Shown here: positions 27,567 to 35,808 of the stretch, one piece after another | Layout: the number at the start of each line of letters is the position of its first letter | How positions within the stretch are numbered: position 1 is the stretch's first letter | NCBI RefSeq assembly: GCF_001598915.1 | Contig: NZ_BDAP01000001.1 | Span: forward strand, 992,001-1,056,000 | Direction: 5' to 3' | DNA length: 64,000 bases | Source: Williamsia muralis NBRC 105860 | GTDB taxonomy: Bacteria; Actinomycetota; Actinomycetes; Mycobacteriales; Mycobacteriaceae | Position numbers and translations under genes: made by a program | Notes under the pieces: generated by a model | What the model was told of the DNA's origin: nothing | Database searches by the model: none | What the model saw: the letters and a program-made list of their open reading frames with translations, nothing else

Positions 27567-29777
27567 TCACGAACCGGTGAGCACCACCAGTCGCTGCGTC
27601 GCGCGGGTCATCGCGACGTAGCGATCCACCGCGCCCTCGACACCGACACCGAACGACTCCGGGTCGATCAGGATGACCAGATCGAACTCGAGCCCCTTCG
27701 ACAGCTGTGGCGTCAACCATCGGACGCGCGCAGGCTCGCCGAATCTGCTTGTGTCCACCTCGTCGTCATCGATGACACAGACCGTGCCGTCCGGGTTCTC
27801 CGCCAGCCAGGGCTCGATGATGGGACCGAGGTCGGTGACGGATCGGTGTTCCACCGGGAAGCCGCTGCGACGGACCGACGTCGGCACGTTGGCATCGGGC
27901 ACTGCGGCCCGGATCACAGGTTCGGCCTCGGTCATGACCTCCCCGGGCGTGCGGTAGTTGATGCCGAGCGTCGCGACGTCGATGCGGTCGAGTCCGACGC
28001 GTTCGAGTCTTTCCCGCCAGGACTCCATCCGAACCTCGGACGATCCAGGGTCGGTCACCGTGAAGCCGTGCCGTGCCTGCGCGCGGTCGCCGACGATGGT
28101 GAAACTACGAGAAGGGCACCGTAGCAACAACATCTGCCATTCGGCGTCGGTCAACTCCTGTGCTTCGTCGACGACGATGTGGGCAAACGGGCCCGCGTGG
28201 GGATCGCTCGAGTCGTCCTGCCGGTCGGTGTCGTCGACCAGAGCCCGGCTCAGGTCGTGGCCGCGCAACATCGACATCACGCGCAGTTCGGAGTCGTCGG
28301 ATGCGATGAGGTCGTCGACCACCCCGGATCGGCGTTCGTGTTCGGCCCGCAGGGCTGCACGTCGGCGGCGGATGCGTGAGGCGGCCTCCGGGTCGCCCAG
28401 TCGGTGTCGGGCGGCGTCGAGAAGAGGCAGGTCGGAGACAGTCCACGCCCGGGGATCGGGCCGTTGCAATGCGGCGACCTCCTCGGCGTCGAGCCAGGAC
28501 GCGCACATGCGGAGGTAGGCGGGAACAGACCACAGATCCCCGACGAGGTCGGTGGCGTCCACCATCGGCCAGGCCCGATTCAGCGCGGCGCGCAGATCGT
28601 CATTCTCCCGCAGCGACTTTCGAACCTGATCGGTTCCGACGTCACCCCGGTACCTGTCGATCAGGATCTCGATCAGTTCCTCCATGATCGCCTCGCGTGC
28701 CTCGTTGTGGGGTGTGCCGCGGTCCGGTGACCGGAAAGCCGCCGCCCAGTCCTCGGCGCTCAGCCAGATCTCGCTCCAGTCGGTCTCGACGGTCATGCCC
28801 TTCGCCGGCGGTTTCTCATAGAATCGGACGGCCACCTCGACGGCGTTCACCAGGTCCGCCGAAGCCTTGAGTCGCGCCACCGCGGGGTCGGCTTCGACCT
28901 TCGCCTTCGCACCCTCCGGCACAAGGTCTCTCAAGGTGCATGTCCGCACTCCTTCTTCTCCGAGACTGGGCAGGACATCGGCGACGTAAGCCAGGTAGGG
29001 CTCGTGTGGGCCGACGAACAGCACGCCGCCCCGTTGATGGCCCAGGCGCGGGTCAGAGTAGAGAAGGTAGGCGGTTCGGTGCAGTGCGACAACGGTTTTG
29101 CCGGTGCCCGGTCCACCGTCGACGACGAGTGCGCCGCGCGATCCGCCGCGGATGATGGCGTCTTGATCCGCCGCGATCGTGCCCAGGACGTCGCGCATCT
29201 TGGCCGATCGGTTCTGTCCCAGACTTGCGATGAACGCCGACTGGTCATCGAGCGCTGCGCTGCGTTCCGAGTCTGCGACCACCTGACCTTCCATGATGAA
29301 GACCTCATCCCAGTAGTCGGTGATCTTCTCGCCGGACCATCGGTAGCGACGGCGTCGGGTCAGGCCCATCGGATCGGCATGGGTGGCACCGAAAAACGGC
29401 TCGGCGACGGGGGAGCGCCAGTCGACCATCAGTTGCCGCCCAGAGCTGTCCGTCAGTCCCAGTCGCCCGATATACACCGGTTCGGAACCGTCCGCGCCCA
29501 CCATGTGCCCGAGACACAGGTCGACGCCGAACCGCCGCAGTGTGCGCAGACGTGCAGTCAGCCGGTGGACCTCCATGTCCCGATCCATGGCCGCCCGACC
29601 CTCGCCTCCCGGCGCCTTCCGTTCCGCGTCGATGCGATCTCGCAGGTTCGATATCGACTCTTTCAAACTCCTCGCGACCTCGGTGAAATAATGCTCATCG
29701 TGCGCGATCAGTGCGGGGTCGGCTTTGCGTGCCAGGTGGTGGGGCAGGTCGAAAACACTGGTGGACAACGGGTTCAA
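27567..29777 (-). CDS. helR: HelR, RNA polymerase-associated helicase-like ATPase
   Basis: 736-residue UvrD-like protein of the HelD/HelR group. The N-terminal coiled coil (about 1-85) precedes VYIGRLGL, a hallmark of the group. The ATP site is Walker A GGPGTGKT at 221-228 and Walker B VDEAQ at 536-540; the last motif is DRYVAMTRATQRLVVLTG. HelR displaces rifamycin from RNA polymerase and gives resistance in actinobacteria. TTG 29777 lies eight bases after an AGGAG site. A canonical RAE sits 100 bases upstream, so rifamycin induction is predicted. A plain HelD (transcription recycling factor) is the alternative; the RAE favours HelR. Confidence 0.88.
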   Translation of the reverse strand: MNPLSTSVFDLPHHLARKADPALIAHDEHYFTEVARSLKESISNLRDRIDAERKAPGGEGRAAMDRDMEVHRLTARLRTLRRFGVDLCLGHMVGADGSEPVYIGRLGLTDSSGRQLMVDWRSPVAEPFFGATHADPMGLTRRRRYRWSGEKITDYWDEVFIMEGQVVADSERSAALDDQSAFIASLGQNRSAKMRDVLGTIAADQDAIIRGGSRGALVVDGGPGTGKTVVALHRTAYLLYSDPRLGHQRGGVLFVGPHEPYLAYVADVLPSLGEEGVRTCTLRDLVPEGAKAKVEADPAVARLKASADLVNAVEVAVRFYEKPPAKGMTVETDWSEIWLSAEDWAAAFRSPDRGTPHNEAREAIMEELIEILIDRYRGDVGTDQVRKSLRENDDLRAALNRAWPMVDATDLVGDLWSVPAYLRMCASWLDAEEVAALQRPDPRAWTVSDLPLLDAARHRLGDPEAASRIRRRRAALRAEHERRSGVVDDLIASDDSELRVMSMLRGHDLSRALVDDTDRQDDSSDPHAGPFAHIVVDEAQELTDAEWQMLLLRCPSRSFTIVGDRAQARHGFTVTDPGSSEVRMESWRERLERVGLDRIDVATLGINYRTPGEVMTEAEPVIRAAVPDANVPTSVRRSGFPVEHRSVTDLGPIIEPWLAENPDGTVCVIDDDEVDTSRFGEPARVRWLTPQLSKGLEFDLVILIDPESFGVGVEGAVDRYVAMTRATQRLVVLTGS

Positions 29778-29876
29778 GCGCTCATCTCCTCTGACGGCTT
29801 CGCATCGCGACGGCTTGCTGCCACCGCACGGAAGGGCCGAATGTTGGCCGTGGACAGTGAGTTTGCGCCCTCAACC

Positions 29877-29895
29877 GGGTCTTGCCGCAAGCCCC
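29877..29895 (-). promoter_or_regulatory. Rifamycin-associated element (RAE) of helR
   Basis: Read on the minus strand the 19 bases are GGGGCTTGCGGCAAGACCC, differing from the remembered RAE consensus (GGGGCTTGCGGCAAGGCCC) at one position, as far as I recall. The RAE is a cis element of rifamycin-inactivation and helR genes in actinobacteria. It lies 100 bases before the helR start, correctly oriented. Confidence 0.82.
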
Positions 29896-30111
29896 TGGGT
29901 GCGCTATAAATTAGAAGGGGCAAGGACACGTACCCTCTCACCTCGCCCAAAACCTTCACGTCGGAAACTTCGTTCTGGAACCGTCACGCCGGCGCCTCGC
30001 ACACGTCGACTCGCCCGAGTCAGATCACTCGGGAGTCTTGGAGCTGCCCGCAGCACACGACCCGACGACCACGCGCCCATCGGTGCATCGGTGGGCGTGC
30101 CACGATTGGGT
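29896..30111. other. Intergenic region between the RAE and the SCP2-like gene
   Basis: No convincing gene. It holds an AT-rich stretch TATAAATTAGAAG (29905-29917) just past the RAE, a possible promoter for the rightward genes, and a hairpin CCCGAGT (30014-30020)/ACTCGGG (30027-30033). An open minus-strand frame across it lacks any recognisable motif. Confidence 0.5.
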
Positions 30112-30492
30112 GTGCCTTCTCGTAAGCCGGTCGACCCGGCAGCCATGCGTGCCGCGGTGGCGCTGGTCGAACCGTGGCTGAACGATCCCGCCGCCGCCGA
30201 GCCGACACGAGCCGAACTGGCCGATGCCGTGCGAACCTCTGCCCGCACCCTCGCTCAGGTCGCACCTGGTTCGTCGGTCGAGGTGCGGGTTCCCCCGTTC
30301 GTCGCGGTGCAGTGCATCGAGGGACCTCGGCACACCCGGGGCACGCCGCCGAATGTGGTGGAAACAAATTCGCGCACGTGGCTGTTGTTGGTGACGGGAC
30401 AGCTCGAACTCGTCGACGCAATCGACTCGGGGATGGTCACCGCATCGGGGAGTCGCGCCAGGGAGATCGATCACTGGCTACCGCTCGTCTAG
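30112..30492 (+). CDS. SCP2-like (sterol carrier family) protein
   Basis: 126-residue protein with the pattern seen in the gene just before purF in mycobacteria (I recall Rv0807): KPVDPAAMRAAVALVEPWL, then VEVRVPPFVAVQCIEG, PRHTRGTPPNVVET, and a C-terminal SRAREIDHWLPL. Start GTG 30112 is chosen because it matches the short N-terminus of the family; GTG 30097 and 30091 are in-frame alternatives. No ribosome site is clear. Function unknown; the family name implies a lipid-binding fold but no ligand is known. Confidence 0.75.
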   Translation: MPSRKPVDPAAMRAAVALVEPWLNDPAAAEPTRAELADAVRTSARTLAQVAPGSSVEVRVPPFVAVQCIEGPRHTRGTPPNVVETNSRTWLLLVTGQLELVDAIDSGMVTASGSRAREIDHWLPLV

Positions 30493-30563
30493 ATTCCGGT
30501 GCTGGTGAGATAGTTGTGACAGACACACACTCCGGCGATTCGCTAACGCGTTTCGGCTGCCCG

Positions 30564-30569
30564 TAGACT
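30564..30569 (+). promoter_or_regulatory. purF -10 element
   Basis: TAGACT, the same hexamer as in front of purL, lies 42-47 bases upstream of the purF GTG at 30611, giving a short leader. Confidence 0.5.
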
Positions 30570-30610
30570 TGAGCCCACGCCCTCCACCAGCCCACCTCAT
30601 GGGAGTGCCA

Positions 30611-32164
30611 GTGACCGAGCTGTCGATCAACAGCAAGAACCTGTTAGACGCCGACGAGCCTGAGAACGAGCCACGCGAAGAATGTGGCGTGTTCGGTGTC
30701 TGGGCACCCGGTGAGGATGTTGCAAAGCTCACCTATTACGGCCTGTATGCCTTGCAACACAGAGGCCAGGAGGCTGCGGGCATCGCCGTGGCCGACGGCT
30801 CGCAGGTCTTGGTGTTCAAAGACCTGGGGCTCGTCTCGCAGGTGTTCGACGAGCAGACCCTCGGCGCCATGCAGGGCCACGTGGCCATCGGCCACTGTCG
30901 CTACAGCACCACCGGATCCACCACCTGGGAGAACTCCCAGCCCATCTTCCGTACCACCGCCGCGGGCACAGGCGTGGCGCTCGGTCACAACGGAAACCTC
31001 GTCAACACCTCCGACCTGGCCAGCAAGGCCCGTGATTTCGGGTTGATGGATTCGCGTCGCGCCGGCGGCGCCACCTCGGATTCCGACGTCGTCGGGGCGC
31101 TACTGGCCCATGGCGCGGCGGATTCGACCATCGAGCAGGCCGCGATGGAGTTGCTCCCGACCCTTCGGGGTGCGTTCTGCTTGACCTTCATGGACGAGCA
31201 CACGCTGTACGCGGCGCGCGATCCGCACGGCGTCCGGCCACTGTGCCTCGGTCGTCTCGACCGTGGGTGGGTGGTGGCGTCCGAGACCGCGGCCCTCGAC
31301 ATCGTCGGCGCGTCCTACGTCCGTGAGATCGAGCCGGGCGAACTGCTCGCCATCGACGCCGACGGCGTCCGCAGCTCGCGCTTCGCCGAGGCCACGCCCA
31401 AGGGTTGCGTCTTCGAATACGTCTACCTCGCCCGGCCCGACAGCGTCATCAACGGACGCTCGGTGCACACCACCCGGGTGGAGATCGGTCGCCGGCTGGC
31501 GCGCGAGTTCCCGGCCGAGGGCGACCTCGTCATCCCCGTACCCGAATCGGGCACACCTGCCGCGGTCGGATACGCCCAGGAATCAGGCATCCCCTACGGC
31601 CAGGGGCTGATGAAGAACGCCTACGTGGGACGCACCTTCATCCAGCCGTCGCAGACCATCCGTCAGCTGGGCATCCGGCTCAAACTCAACCCTCTCAAAG
31701 AGGTCATCCGCGGGAAACGGCTTGTGGTCGTGGACGATTCGATCGTCCGCGGTAACACGCAGCGCGCGTTGATCCGAATGCTCCGCGAGGCAGGCGCGGC
31801 CGAGGTGCACGTGCGTATCGCATCGAGCCCCGTGCGCTGGCCGTGCTTCTACGGCATCGACTTCGCATCGCCCGCCGAACTGATCGCCAACGGCACGGAC
31901 TCCGAAGAGCATCTGGTGGAAGGTGTCCGGCACGCCATCGGCGCAGACTCCCTCGGCTACATCAGTACCGACGAGATGATCGCCGCCACCGAGCAGCCCG
32001 CCGACAACCTCTGCGCCGCATGCTTCACCGGTGAGTACCCGATCGAGCTGCCCAAGGAGACATCCATGGGCAAGGCGGTTCTCGAGACGATGCTCAAGAA
32101 TGCCGCGACGGGCTCCGACGTGCTCGCCGACAACGACAACGTGAGCGCGATCCGCCGGCCCTAG
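30611..32164 (+). CDS. purF: Amidophosphoribosyltransferase PurF
   Basis: 517-residue first enzyme of de novo purine synthesis (PRPP + glutamine to phosphoribosylamine). The N-terminal nucleophile-type glutaminase begins at the cysteine of REECGVFGVWAPGE, after a propeptide; the PRPP-binding loop reads VVVDDSIVRGNTQRALI. GTG 30611 is preferred because GGGAG (30601-30605) lies five bases before it; ATG 30599 is an alternative. Next on the strand is purM, 216 bases downstream. Confidence 0.95.
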   Translation: MTELSINSKNLLDADEPENEPREECGVFGVWAPGEDVAKLTYYGLYALQHRGQEAAGIAVADGSQVLVFKDLGLVSQVFDEQTLGAMQGHVAIGHCRYSTTGSTTWENSQPIFRTTAAGTGVALGHNGNLVNTSDLASKARDFGLMDSRRAGGATSDSDVVGALLAHGAADSTIEQAAMELLPTLRGAFCLTFMDEHTLYAARDPHGVRPLCLGRLDRGWVVASETAALDIVGASYVREIEPGELLAIDADGVRSSRFAEATPKGCVFEYVYLARPDSVINGRSVHTTRVEIGRRLAREFPAEGDLVIPVPESGTPAAVGYAQESGIPYGQGLMKNAYVGRTFIQPSQTIRQLGIRLKLNPLKEVIRGKRLVVVDDSIVRGNTQRALIRMLREAGAAEVHVRIASSPVRWPCFYGIDFASPAELIANGTDSEEHLVEGVRHAIGADSLGYISTDEMIAATEQPADNLCAACFTGEYPIELPKETSMGKAVLETMLKNAATGSDVLADNDNVSAIRRP

Positions 32165-32380
32165 GCCGCCGTCACCGTTCCCGGTCGCGAGTCATCCCTG
32201 GCGTGAGGATGACTCGGTACCCCGTCGAGTGTCCGCCTTGCGCAGTTCCCCGTTGTCCGCCGATGTAGGCAATGCACGTCGCCAGAACTCATCGGGTGCA
32301 CCTCGGGTAGCGTGAGACCGGATTATTCGCCACCACGGCAGCCCCGGCTGCCGGACTTCGAGAACGGGAACCACACGCCG

Positions 32381-33475
32381 ATGACCGACAACGAGCCCAG
32401 CAACGCCTCATATGCTGCGGCGGGAGTGGACATCGATGCCGGTGAGCGAGCAGTGGAGCTGTTCGCCCCGCACGCAAAGCGCACGCTGCGTCCCGAGGTC
32501 ATGGGTGGACTCGGAGGCTTTGCCGGCCTGTTCAAGCTCAAGGGCGGCTACCGCGAGCCGGTTCTCGCGTCGTCCACCGACGGTGTGGGAACAAAGATCG
32601 CGGTGGCACAGGCCATGGGCAAGCACGACACCCTCGGTCGCGATCTCGTGGCGATGGTGGTCGACGACCTCGTCGTCTGCGGTGCCGAACCGCTGTTCCT
32701 CCAGGACTACATCGCCGTCGGCAAGGTTGTGCCCGAGGTCGTCGCAGAGTTGGTCAAGGGAATCGCCGATGGTTGCGTCGAGGCCGGGTGTGCGCTGCTC
32801 GGCGGCGAGACGGCCGAACACCCGGGTCTGATGGCAGAGGGCGACTACGACCTGTCTGCCACCGGCGTGGGCATCGTCGAGGCCGACGCAGTGCTCTCGC
32901 CGGACCGCGTGCGGCCCGGTGACGTCGTGATCGCGATGGGCAGCAGCGGCCTGCACTCGAACGGATACTCGCTGGCGCGCAAGGTGTTGCTCGAGTGGGG
33001 TCACATGGACCTCGGCGGGCACGTCGAAGAGTTCGAGCGCACACTCGGCGAAGAGTTGCTGGAGCCCACCCGTATCTACGCCAAGGACTGCCTCGCCCTG
33101 GCTGCGGAGACCGACGTCCGGACGTTCTCACACGTCACCGGTGGCGGGTTGGCCGACAACCTGGCCCGCGTCATCCCCAGCGGCCTGGTCGCAGAACTCG
33201 ACCGCGGCACCTGGTCGCCGGCGCCGATCTTCCAGATGATCGCCCAGCGCGGACGCGTGGAGCGTATCGAGATGGAACGGACCTTCAACATGGGCGTCGG
33301 GATGGTCGCCGTCGTGGCGCCCGAAGACACCGACCGCGCACTGGCCGTCCTGACCGCTCGCCACCTGGATTGCTGGGTGCTGGGATCGATCAAGAAGTCC
33401 CACACGACAAGCCCAGGGGATCACAAGAAGAAGACCGGGGTTGCCGAGCTGATGGGCGAGCACCCGCGGTTCTAG
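32381..33475 (+). CDS. purM: AIR synthase PurM
   Basis: Phosphoribosylformylglycinamidine cyclo-ligase of 364 residues, the exact length I recall for M. tuberculosis PurM. It converts FGAM to AIR with ATP and is a dimer of the PurM/PurL fold. Landmarks: ASYAAAGVDIDAGERAVELF, STDGVGTK, CGAEPLFLQDYIA, LGGETAEHPG. ATG 32381 gives the family N-terminus; the in-frame codon at 32312 overlaps a TAGCGT -10-like sequence (32308-32313) and is rejected. Confidence 0.95.
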   Translation: MTDNEPSNASYAAAGVDIDAGERAVELFAPHAKRTLRPEVMGGLGGFAGLFKLKGGYREPVLASSTDGVGTKIAVAQAMGKHDTLGRDLVAMVVDDLVVCGAEPLFLQDYIAVGKVVPEVVAELVKGIADGCVEAGCALLGGETAEHPGLMAEGDYDLSATGVGIVEADAVLSPDRVRPGDVVIAMGSSGLHSNGYSLARKVLLEWGHMDLGGHVEEFERTLGEELLEPTRIYAKDCLALAAETDVRTFSHVTGGGLADNLARVIPSGLVAELDRGTWSPAPIFQMIAQRGRVERIEMERTFNMGVGMVAVVAPEDTDRALAVLTARHLDCWVLGSIKKSHTTSPGDHKKKTGVAELMGEHPRF

Positions 33476-33494
33476 ACCCGGAAGGGAGCGGCGG

Positions 33495-33520
33495 CCTGAT
33501 CGGGGATGTGCCCGATCAGG
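33495..33520 (+). terminator. Hairpin after purM
   Basis: CCTGATCGGG (33495-33504) pairs perfectly with CCCGATCAGG (33511-33520) around a six-base loop, 20 bases after the purM stop. No U-run follows. Confidence 0.6.
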
Positions 33521-33632
33521 ATTGCGACCCGATCACGGATATGCCGAGTGGCCCGCCCTGACCGGGAGTCGCCTCAGGGGGTTGTCAAGAGTGGTGGTTC
33601 GAACCAGATGGCCCGAACCCCCGGCTCGCCTG

Positions 33633-33812
33633 TCAGGCTCGCCGCCAACTCTCCTCATCGGACCACCGATCGTCCGTGAACCCATCGTTCGGTTCAGCGG
33701 AATCGCCACCCGACAGCTCTCGCTGCAAGCTGTCGAAGTCGGTGTTCGGTGAGCTGTACTTAAGTTCACGAGCAACTTTAGTTTGCTTCGCCTTCGCCCG
33801 GCCGCGGCCCAT
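33633..33812 (-). CDS. DUF3073 small basic protein
   Basis: 59-residue protein starting MGRGRAKAKQTKVARELKYS, the hallmark of DUF3073, conserved across Actinobacteria and placed next to purM in mycobacteria (I recall Rv0810c). The C-terminal half is acidic (DGFTDDRWSDEESW). ATG 33812 is used; a longer in-frame start at 33893 adds a stretch unlike the family. A ribosome site GAGGGGG precedes it. Function unknown; strong conservation and basic N-terminus suggest a nucleic-acid or ribosome contact, which is only a guess. Confidence 0.85.
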   Translation of the reverse strand: MGRGRAKAKQTKVARELKYSSPNTDFDSLQRELSGGDSAEPNDGFTDDRWSDEESWRRA

Positions 33813-33948
33813 AGGGGACCCCCTCGCGCAATGAAGGGGCGGCCAAACACGTGGCGGCCCCATTCTGTGTTTACAAATATGGTCGTGAAACACAGTCTAG
33901 CGTGCTCGCAAGCGTGATGCGGACCGGCTCGTCGGGGGCCCGCTGAAT

Positions 33949-34593
33949 TTACCTGCTCTTCTTGCGAAGCCACCGCTCTGCGTCCCGCACGACCTTTGGC
34001 GGAAGACTGTCGGCGGCCAGCAGTTCTACCAAAGCATCACGGTCGGGGCCGGTGATCAGATGCCGAACCAGAACGCCGTGATCCGGCCGGGAAATGACCC
34101 TGACCACATCACCCGCTGTCACGGCACCCGGCTGGACCACACGGAGATAACAGCCCACGTCGGCCTGGGCGTTGAAGCGCTTGATCCAGTTCTCCTCCTG
34201 CGCCCAGTCGGCGAAGGTGCGACATGGGGTACGCGCAATCGTGACCTCCAGTTCGAGAGTGTCACCGACCTTCCAGCGCTCGCCGATCACTGCATCGGTT
34301 GTGGCCACGCCTGCGATCCTGAGGTTCTCGCCGAACCATCCGTACGGCAGCTCTCGATCCAGTTCCGTTGCCCATCGCTGGGCCTCGTCTTCGCTGTAGG
34401 CGTAAACAGCCTGATCCAGTCCGCCGTGGTGTTTGACGTCGCAGACATGATCGATGTCGAGGCCGTTCTCGTTCACGTCCACCGGACCGTTGATCGCCCG
34501 CTTGTCGATGGCGCTGATCCCGACACCACCCGCCAGGCGATGCTCCTCGTGCACCGCGCACACGGCGAGCACCGCGCCCTCGGCCAAGCTCAC
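33949..34593 (-). CDS. MOSC domain protein
   Basis: 214-residue MOSC-domain protein of the YiiM type. Visible family stretches: VKHHGGLDQAVYAYS, ELPYGWFGENLRI, RTPCRTFADW (cysteine near the Mo-ligand position) and a C-terminal helical extension. MOSC domains carry sulfur or molybdenum cofactor chemistry. Start GTG 34593 follows GAGGGGCAG, and this ribosome site lies in a partial duplicate of the ygfZ 3' end. The substrate is not predictable. Confidence 0.85.
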   Translation of the reverse strand: MSLAEGAVLAVCAVHEEHRLAGGVGISAIDKRAINGPVDVNENGLDIDHVCDVKHHGGLDQAVYAYSEDEAQRWATELDRELPYGWFGENLRIAGVATTDAVIGERWKVGDTLELEVTIARTPCRTFADWAQEENWIKRFNAQADVGCYLRVVQPGAVTAGDVVRVISRPDHGVLVRHLITGPDRDALVELLAADSLPPKVVRDAERWLRKKSR

Positions 34594-34667
34594 CTGCCCC
34601 TCAATTTCTCGCTGTGCCGGCCGACCAGGCAGGTACTCACCGTCATCATCTGCCCCTCAATTTCTCG
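34594..34667. repeat. 18-base direct repeat at the ygfZ/MOSC junction
   Basis: CTGCCCCTCAATTTCTCG occurs at 34594-34611 and again at 34650-34667. The second copy lies in the last codons of ygfZ (EKLRGR), the first lies just before the MOSC GTG and supplies its ribosome site on the minus strand. Confidence 0.85.
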
Positions 34668-35770
34668 ATCGCTGCCCGTCCGGCCTGCACCCGGTCATCA
34701 GCCGGCACCGAAGTGGGATCAATGGCTGCGGTGGTGCCGCCGGTCTCGAGGACTGTGTCGGCAGGCACACCCCGCTTGACCAAAGCGAGCGCGATCGGCC
34801 CGTACTCGAAGTGTTCGACAACGGTGCCGATCCGACCGACTGCGCGTCCACCCGCGGTGACGGGATCACCGGTGACGGGACGGCTGTCGGCACTGCCGTC
34901 GAGGTGGAGCAGGAGCAGTTGCCGGGGAGGTTTGCCGAGATTGTGCACCCGGGCGACGGTCTCCTGACCCCGGTAACACCCCTTGTTCAGGTGCACCGCA
35001 CCCATCTCGTCCGGCGACCCGATCCAGTTCACCTCATGAGGGATCGCGCGCTCGTCGGTGTCGATGCCCAGCCGGGGTCGCAGAGCCGCGACCCGAAGAG
35101 CTTCGTGAGCCCACGAACCTGCAGGGCGCACACCGACCGCGGTCAGGCTCGACCACCACGTGATCAGCTGATCGACCGGGATGACCAGGTCGATGGCCTC
35201 GACGGAGGCATGCTCACCGAGAGCAGGCATCACCCGCCAGAACCCGCCGTCGGCCAACGGCCCGGCGTCGTAGACCGATGCCGTCGGGGGTACGCCGAGC
35301 AATTGTGCGACGGCACCTCCACGGGTTTGCGGCCCCAGCAGGCTAAGCACCGCCATGTCCGGGCGCCTGACAACCTCGACCTTCGCCCAGAAGACCATCT
35401 TCGTCAGGAACGCGGCCAACGGCTCGCCGCGATGCGCCTCGGTGTCGATCCACGTGGTGCCGTCGATGTCGGTCTGGATGAAGTGATCCTCGATCCGGCC
35501 GTTGCCGTCGAGGCTGAGGTTCTCCGCGCTGCGTCCGTCCGCGATATCGGTGACGAACTGACTGGAGATGGTGTTGAGCCAACTGAGCCGTTCGTCGCCG
35601 GTGAGGGCGATGACGCTGCGATGCGAACGGTCGATCACCACCGCAGAGGTGGTCGCGGCACGTTGCTCGCCGAACGGGTCACCGAAGTGCCACGCCACTG
35701 CTTCGTCTGGGGAATTTTCCGGGCCACCGACTGCGCCTGAGGCGCGTAATGAATCCAACAAAACAGTCAC
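34646..35770 (-). CDS. ygfZ: YgfZ/GcvT-like folate-binding protein
   Basis: 374-residue member of the aminomethyltransferase-like YgfZ family, which uses tetrahydrofolate and helps Fe-S enzyme maintenance. The signature KGCYRGQE (in HLNKGCYRGQET) is intact. The GTG at 35770 directly follows TACGAT plus six bases, so it is probably leaderless, and it fires divergently from pabC. The stop overlaps the 18-base direct repeat before the MOSC gene. Position next to pabC fits mycobacterial gene order (I recall Rv0811c). Confidence 0.9.
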   Translation of the reverse strand: MTVLLDSLRASGAVGGPENSPDEAVAWHFGDPFGEQRAATTSAVVIDRSHRSVIALTGDERLSWLNTISSQFVTDIADGRSAENLSLDGNGRIEDHFIQTDIDGTTWIDTEAHRGEPLAAFLTKMVFWAKVEVVRRPDMAVLSLLGPQTRGGAVAQLLGVPPTASVYDAGPLADGGFWRVMPALGEHASVEAIDLVIPVDQLITWWSSLTAVGVRPAGSWAHEALRVAALRPRLGIDTDERAIPHEVNWIGSPDEMGAVHLNKGCYRGQETVARVHNLGKPPRQLLLLHLDGSADSRPVTGDPVTAGGRAVGRIGTVVEHFEYGPIALALVKRGVPADTVLETGGTTAAIDPTSVPADDRVQAGRAAIEKLRGR

Positions 35771-35808
35771 GTCATCATCGTACGAGCGTGCTCGCTACTC
35801 TTGCCGTC
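35771..35808. promoter_or_regulatory. Divergent leaderless promoters of ygfZ and pabC
   Basis: On the minus strand TACGAT (35782-35777) lies six bases before the ygfZ GTG. On the plus strand TACTCT (35796-35801) lies seven bases before the pabC ATG. Start codons are only 38 bases apart. CGAGC-GT-GCTCG (35783-35794) sits between the -10 boxes. Confidence 0.6.

Noticed and set aside
29904-30248. 114-codon minus-strand frame over the SCP2-like gene
   Set aside because: Antisense to the SCP2-like gene; low-complexity Arg/Ala/Ser protein without motif.
33522-33752. 76-codon plus-strand frame between purM and DUF3073
   Set aside because: Runs antisense to the DUF3073 gene and has no motif or ribosome site; DUF3073 is recognised with confidence.
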